Assembly: GCA_003427395.1 (NCBI GenBank)
Contig: BFEA01000178.1
Location: 1,519,773 to 1,552,773 of the forward strand
Length of the DNA: 33,001 nucleotides
Source of the DNA: Chara braunii
Taxonomy: Eukaryota > Streptophyta > Charophyceae > Charales > Characeae
Direction of reading: 5' to 3'
How positions within the stretch are numbered: the stretch's first letter is position 1; each line of letters opens with the position of its first letter. A model generated the notes under the pieces. That model was not told the origin of the DNA and did not search any database. It saw only the letters and a program-made list of their open reading frames with translations. The position numbers and the translations under genes are program-made. Below are positions 29,441-33,001 of the stretch, piece after piece.

Positions 29441-29860
29441 TTCGGAGGGTAAGGCGCATTGGAACAGTGTACGACTTCCCTCCCTTGTTTTTAAGGATGA
29501 CTGCTCGTCGCTCAAAGTCCAGCGTGGCCTGCAAGGCAGTGACTGCTGGCAATCCGACGTGGACGTCCTATGTGTTCACGTTTAAGACCACGATGTCGCC
29601 TAAGGCGTGAACCTTTTCTATTCGGAAGGCGACATTTGACATCCTCCCGACAACTTAAATCTTACCTTCATCAATGGAGATCAAATGATCAACTTCCGCG
29701 AGTGGAATCACATCCTTCCGCCTTCCAGCCCGTTCGACCACCCGCAGGGAGATGGCCAGGACTGCGGCTCCGGAGTTGAGGACTGCACTGTAGGGGTTGC
29801 CCCAGACTTCCACGCCACACTCTGTGGACATCCATGGTAGGGTCCTGATTTGAGGAAGTG
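29441..29860 (-). pseudogene. pro: Aspartic protease, unit 1 (element B)
   Basis: VEVWG, then the active site as LNSGA (Asp to Asn; codon at 29777-29775), SNVAFRIEKVHALGDIVVLN-type core and LDFERRAVILKNKGGKSYT, with frameshifts at about 29640 and 29850. Loss of the catalytic Asp makes it inactive. Confidence 0.82.
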
Positions 29861-31417
29861 ATTGCCTTTCCGGATCAGGGCCATCCGAATGGGTTCTGAG
29901 GTGCTCGGCTCATCTGGCTTCGGATCTTTGGCGGGGGCCTTTCTTTTTGCGGTTATTAATTTGGCGAGGGCAAACTGTCTCCGGTTTGCCTTGCAGTGTT
30001 GTAGCATCCGGTCACTAGCCTTATCGGAGATGCTCAACAAGTGTGGAATCGGAAGAGGAATACAGTGATCTAGTGCTCGAACTATATCTAGTACATCAAT
30101 TTCTCCCGTAACGAACGAGGGTCCTCCGGATTCCATGTCACTCGGGGAGGGTCTCGATTCCGATACCTCGTTATTGTCAAGGGCATGTTGGATAGCCCCG
30201 ATCATTCCGAGGCTCGAGTATCCTAGCGATATATATTGGTCGAGTGGGATAAGCTCTGCGGCTTCCTCCGTAACCCCCAACAGTCCTGCACCGTTGTCTG
30301 TCTCTTCTACCATCGTAGCTACCCTTTCTGGTCTGTTAGCAATAGGTGTTGCGGCCGCTGGCGCTGGTACGATCCGGGCTGGTGCAGGTCAGCTGGGACA
30401 ATCTCGTGCTATGTGTCCTGGTTGGTAACACATGTAGCAACCGTCGACTCGTGCCCTTGTTCCTATTGCGACCGCTTCTGCTGTCTGTGCGGCTCCCGTT
30501 CCCATAGGAGTAGCTCGAACCATGATGGGGCGCATCGAGGAGGGTAGTGTTTCCATTCAGGTGTTATATTCCCGTTGTTCCCTCTTACTTTCCTACATGA
30601 GGTTTACGAATGTTCGTGGTAGCTCTAGGATAGCGTTGGGTTCTTCGGCCTTCGAGGACGGGAGAGCAGGAGATGTCACGACAGGTTGTCCAGTGGTCAA
30701 GTTGGTCATCGGCTTCTACACCCCGACCGACTCCAGGTAGGTGATGGGTCTTGACTGCTGCGACAAAGCCCATGTTTTCGAATTTGTTTTGCAGTGCGGC
30801 GAGCTCCATTCGTGCCCGTGTATGTTCGGGCGTATCCCCCTCTTTAACATGATCCTCGCCTTCGAGGAAGCTGGCAGCGAACTTTCGCTCCATTTTCTCA
30901 ACGATGTCCATTATTTGTTGTAAATTGTCGGTAATGGGGTAAAATTGCTTTCGCAGTTAGGCCCTCATTGCTCGGCTTCGAAGTCCGTCAATGAAAAATT
31001 CCCTACCGACTGTCTCTTCCGTCTGGGATTTGATAAATAATCAGTAGAATCGACTTTGATATTCTGGTACGGATTCAGGCGGCTTTTGTACCCGATCTTT
31101 GATCAGGAAGAATGCCTGTTCGGATGAATATAGTCAAATTGTTGTAAGAGATTTCTTTCGAACGTCGGGAGATCGATCCACGTGTACGTGCTAAACCAAT
31201 GGTGCTTGTCTCCGCCCAACCGAGCGGGGATGTTGATCCGGGCTTCATCGTTATCATATTGTTGCGCTCGGAGCGTGGCAAGCCATGCTTCTGCCAGGTG
31301 GTGTGCAGGATCAAATAAGTATAAATCAGGGGGGATGGCAGGGGCGCGAGCACGTGGGGGCTGCGGGGGAGCCAAATTTGGATCGTTTACCCCACCTTGA
31401 ACCTGATTGGCGTTCAT
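29861..31417 (-). pseudogene. gag: Gag with CCHC zinc knuckle (element B)
   Basis: ATG at 31417 (MNAN) as in fragment C. The gag domain LYLFDPAHHLAEAWLATLRA, HHWFSTYTWIDLPTFERN is open to ~31103, then frameshifts. EGEDHVKEGDT and KFENMGFV are at 30911-30730. A zinc knuckle C-x2-C-x4-H-x4-C lies at 30439-30398. The region before protease (LIPLDQYISLGYSSLGMIGA, RMLQHCKANRR) is open at 30313-29708. This is the only gag for the three downstream units. Confidence 0.88.
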
Positions 31418-31562
31418 GTTACCCGCGTGCCTTCCAGCGAAGCTACTTCTAGTTAATATCGGATCGCGCGTCCGTACGTTTCTCTTTCCCTGTCTAGGAC
31501 TCACCAGATTCGTAGACTGGAGGAGCTAGACCACCTGTCAATCCTCTGTCTTGACACGTCCT

Positions 31563-31576
31563 GGCTCCAATACCAA
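31563..31576 (-). other. Primer-binding site (element B), one or two mismatches
   Basis: TTGGTATTGGAGCC on the minus strand aligns with the perfect PBS at 13734-13721. It lies ~145 bp upstream of gag. Confidence 0.78.
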
Positions 31577-31785
31577 CCTCACGCCCAGCGTGAGTTCCTG
31601 TTTCGGAGTGTTAGGGGGGCCCGAAAGTGCGAAGAGGGGTGTGCCAAGGATTTTAGGAAAGTGGAGGTGGAGTCCCAGGTCAGAACTGAGATCTCCGGTG
31701 GCAAGGTTAGGGGTAGTTGAGCAAGATGGTGGTCCCGAGTTATATTGGACTTCAGGAGACCGGGCTACCTTCCGTATGAGTGTCG

Positions 31786-32286
31786 TCATCGAGGTCGGTC
31801 CCTTCTCTGGTGGATTGGTGGGTGGCTATAGCTGTCGCGTTGTTCGAACAGCTGCCGGCGCCACTCGGCCGCGGCCCGGGTTCGTTGGATACTAAATCCC
31901 GAAGTCCGATACGCTTGGTGCTGCCGACACTCTTCGCACCGTGTGAGGGGCCAATAGCGAGCTATGGAATTCCACGATACCACTGTGAGTTGATGGTAGG
32001 GGAGGAGGAGATGAAAGGGAGGAAAACTAGTATTAATAACAAGAAAGCCCGAAGATATGTAATACTGAGTATTGTTAGTATTCGAGTAGTCCGGGCCCCA
32101 GGGATCGTTGGTTATGGCCCATTGAAAGGCCTCCGCGCACAGTCGGTCGTTCTCCGTCAGATAGGGGAATTCCAGGTTCCTCAAGTTTCCCCGCCGTCTG
32201 AGCTGTTCACCCTCCCAGTATTCCCGATACTCCAGGTTCCTCAGATTCTTACGATCGCTGATCCAAGAGGGGGGTTTTACGGCCAT
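31786..32286 (-). CDS. Leader ORF, intact 166-codon copy (element B)
   Basis: The ATG at 32286 aligns with the start codons of the two broken copies (860 and 14435). The product begins MAVKPPSWISDRKN and carries REYWEGEQLRRRGNLRNLEF, GPDYSNTNNTQYYISSGF, FPPFHLLLPYHQLTVVSW, ARYWP and a basic carboxy end (HQRRDRPR). There is no signal peptide, membrane helix or complete zinc-finger pattern. Differences from the other copies are largely amino-acid substitutions at otherwise similar positions, as expected of a once-selected protein. It lies between the LTR promoter and the PBS. Function unknown; an untranslated leader with chance openness is the alternative. Confidence 0.55.
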   Translation of the reverse strand: MAVKPPSWISDRKNLRNLEYREYWEGEQLRRRGNLRNLEFPYLTENDRLCAEAFQWAITNDPWGPDYSNTNNTQYYISSGFLVINTSFPPFHLLLPYHQLTVVSWNSIARYWPLTRCEECRQHQAYRTSGFSIQRTRAAAEWRRQLFEQRDSYSHPPIHQRRDRPR

Positions 32287-32930
32287 ATCCGATTAGTGAA
32301 CTCGGTCTCTCGCATCCTCATAATGAGTCAAGATTGAGGTCGACTCATATAGACACGCGCGTATGCTGCGACTAAAGTTTCCTTGAGATCACAGTCGTAC
32401 TCGAGCGCCCACATGAGCGGAAGCTGATTAGGCGAGCGTTCCTCGCGGCCGTGTATTGGTTGTGTACTACCTGCATGCAACTATCCTACCCATACTACTT
32501 TAGGACCTTTAGGTGGGATCCATGCATTGCATTCACATGCATGCCATTCATGCGACGAAGAGAAAGGAGAAGGGCAATCACCCTGGCATCAAGGGCCAAC
32601 ACCTCACAGGATTGACGATCAAAGATAACGATTAAACCCAAACATCCATGGCGAGTGCTTTCAATCAGACCTGGGATTATGACACGACGCAAATGGATAC
32701 TAGAAAGCGATAAAATTTGAACTAAACATACATTGCAGAACTGGATCAAAATCCGGAAAGATCACTCGAAGAAGGTTCGCATCCATTCCATGCATACGTA
32801 CGAGGCAAAACGACAAAGAAAACTCGAAACGATTTATAAGAAAAAACCCGAGAGTGCCGCAATAAGATCGGCCAAAATAGAGATCAAAATTTTACAGATG
32901 ATTAGCAGAAGAAACCTCAACCCACACATA

Positions 32931-32932
<2 letters not shown>

Positions 32933-33001
<69 letters not shown>
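32933..33001. repeat. (CT)n microsatellite in the element B 5' LTR
   Basis: Pure CT to the window end, at the same LTR position as 15071-15322; true length unknown. Confidence 0.95.

Larger units (their letters stand above)
19950..30032 (-). repeat. Tandem triplication of the PR-RT-RNase H-PHD block (units 1-3)
   Basis: Unit 1 spans about 30032-26917, unit 2 26916-23035 and unit 3 23034-19950. The two junctions (near 26916 and 23034) have the same sequence: the end of the PHD finger, a short repeated DKAWL-coding stretch, then pre-protease sequence starting at CATCTCCGATAAGG. Homologous points are 3116 bp apart (unit 1) and 3882 bp apart (unit 2); the ~766-bp excess is a second-level duplication of RNase H in unit 2. 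Identical junctions imply one original duplication followed by unequal exchange, unless the assembly is at fault. Confidence 0.8.
13735..33001 (-). mobile_element. Element B: Ty3/gypsy-type LTR retrotransposon with a triplicated pol block
   Basis: Read right to left: partial 5' LTR, PBS, gag, three PR-RT-RNase H-PHD units, one integrase, ORF2-ORF4 and the 3' LTR, which doubles as the 5' LTR of fragment C. Total length exceeds 19 kb, against roughly 12 kb expected without the extra units. Same family architecture as element A but a different subfamily by sequence. Non-autonomous: all RT and PHD copies carry damaged key residues, and frameshifts are frequent. Confidence 0.9.
31577..33001 (-). 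repeat. Element B 5' LTR, partial (runs off the window)
   Basis: Collinear and highly similar to 13735-15130 of the shared LTR, ending in (CT)n at the window edge. It contains the intact leader ORF. Bases 32340-32930 hold no conserved coding sequence. The U3 part, promoter and left terminus lie beyond the window. Confidence 0.83.

Overview
The window is eukaryotic nuclear DNA made almost wholly of decayed Ty3/gypsy-type LTR retrotransposons. I found no host gene, tRNA, rRNA or CRISPR. A green-plant (streptophyte) host is likely: one copy has a perfect 12-base match to the initiator-Met-tRNA primer-binding site common in plant LTR elements, and the gag-PR-RT-RNase H-integrase order is classical. 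The sequence alone does not identify the species. There are three N positions or gaps (1633, 15132-15264, 16930) and several long CT/GA microsatellites.

Layout. Element A (+ strand) runs from 1 to about 12838: a partial 5' LTR (to ~1728), PBS, gag, protease, a long protease-RT spacer, RT, RNase H, a PHD-type zinc finger, integrase (split by a 480-bp insertion at 7303-7782), three further open frames (ORF2-ORF4, ~8300-10303), then a 3' LTR (from ~10354) that carries an ~0.8-kb insertion and is cut off near 12838. There it meets, tail to tail, fragment C (- strand): the gag, PBS and leader ORF of another copy (14435 down to 12839). C shares a single ~2.7-kb LTR (13735-16443) with element B, giving an internal-LTR-internal tandem. 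Element B (- strand) reads from its 5' LTR at 33001-31577 leftward through gag and then three successive copies of the PR-RT-RNase H-PHD block (units 1, 2 and 3), one integrase, and ORF2-ORF4.

A and B are clearly diverged yet share the same unusual architecture: (i) a PHD finger fused in frame between RNase H and integrase; (ii) a leader ORF upstream of the PBS, therefore apparently inside the LTR; (iii) three conserved ORFs after integrase, where the ORF2 stop overlaps the ORF3 start as ATGA and ORF3 overlaps ORF4 by exactly 50 nt in both copies; (iv) an RT catalytic box reading xMND or xMHD instead of YxDD. Every copy has stops or frameshifts, so nothing here looks autonomous today. Conserved protein sequence in diverged copies implies that these ORFs were under selection when the family was active. 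The shared architecture (PHD finger, LTR leader ORF, post-integrase gene cluster) is the best candidate for an undescribed system.
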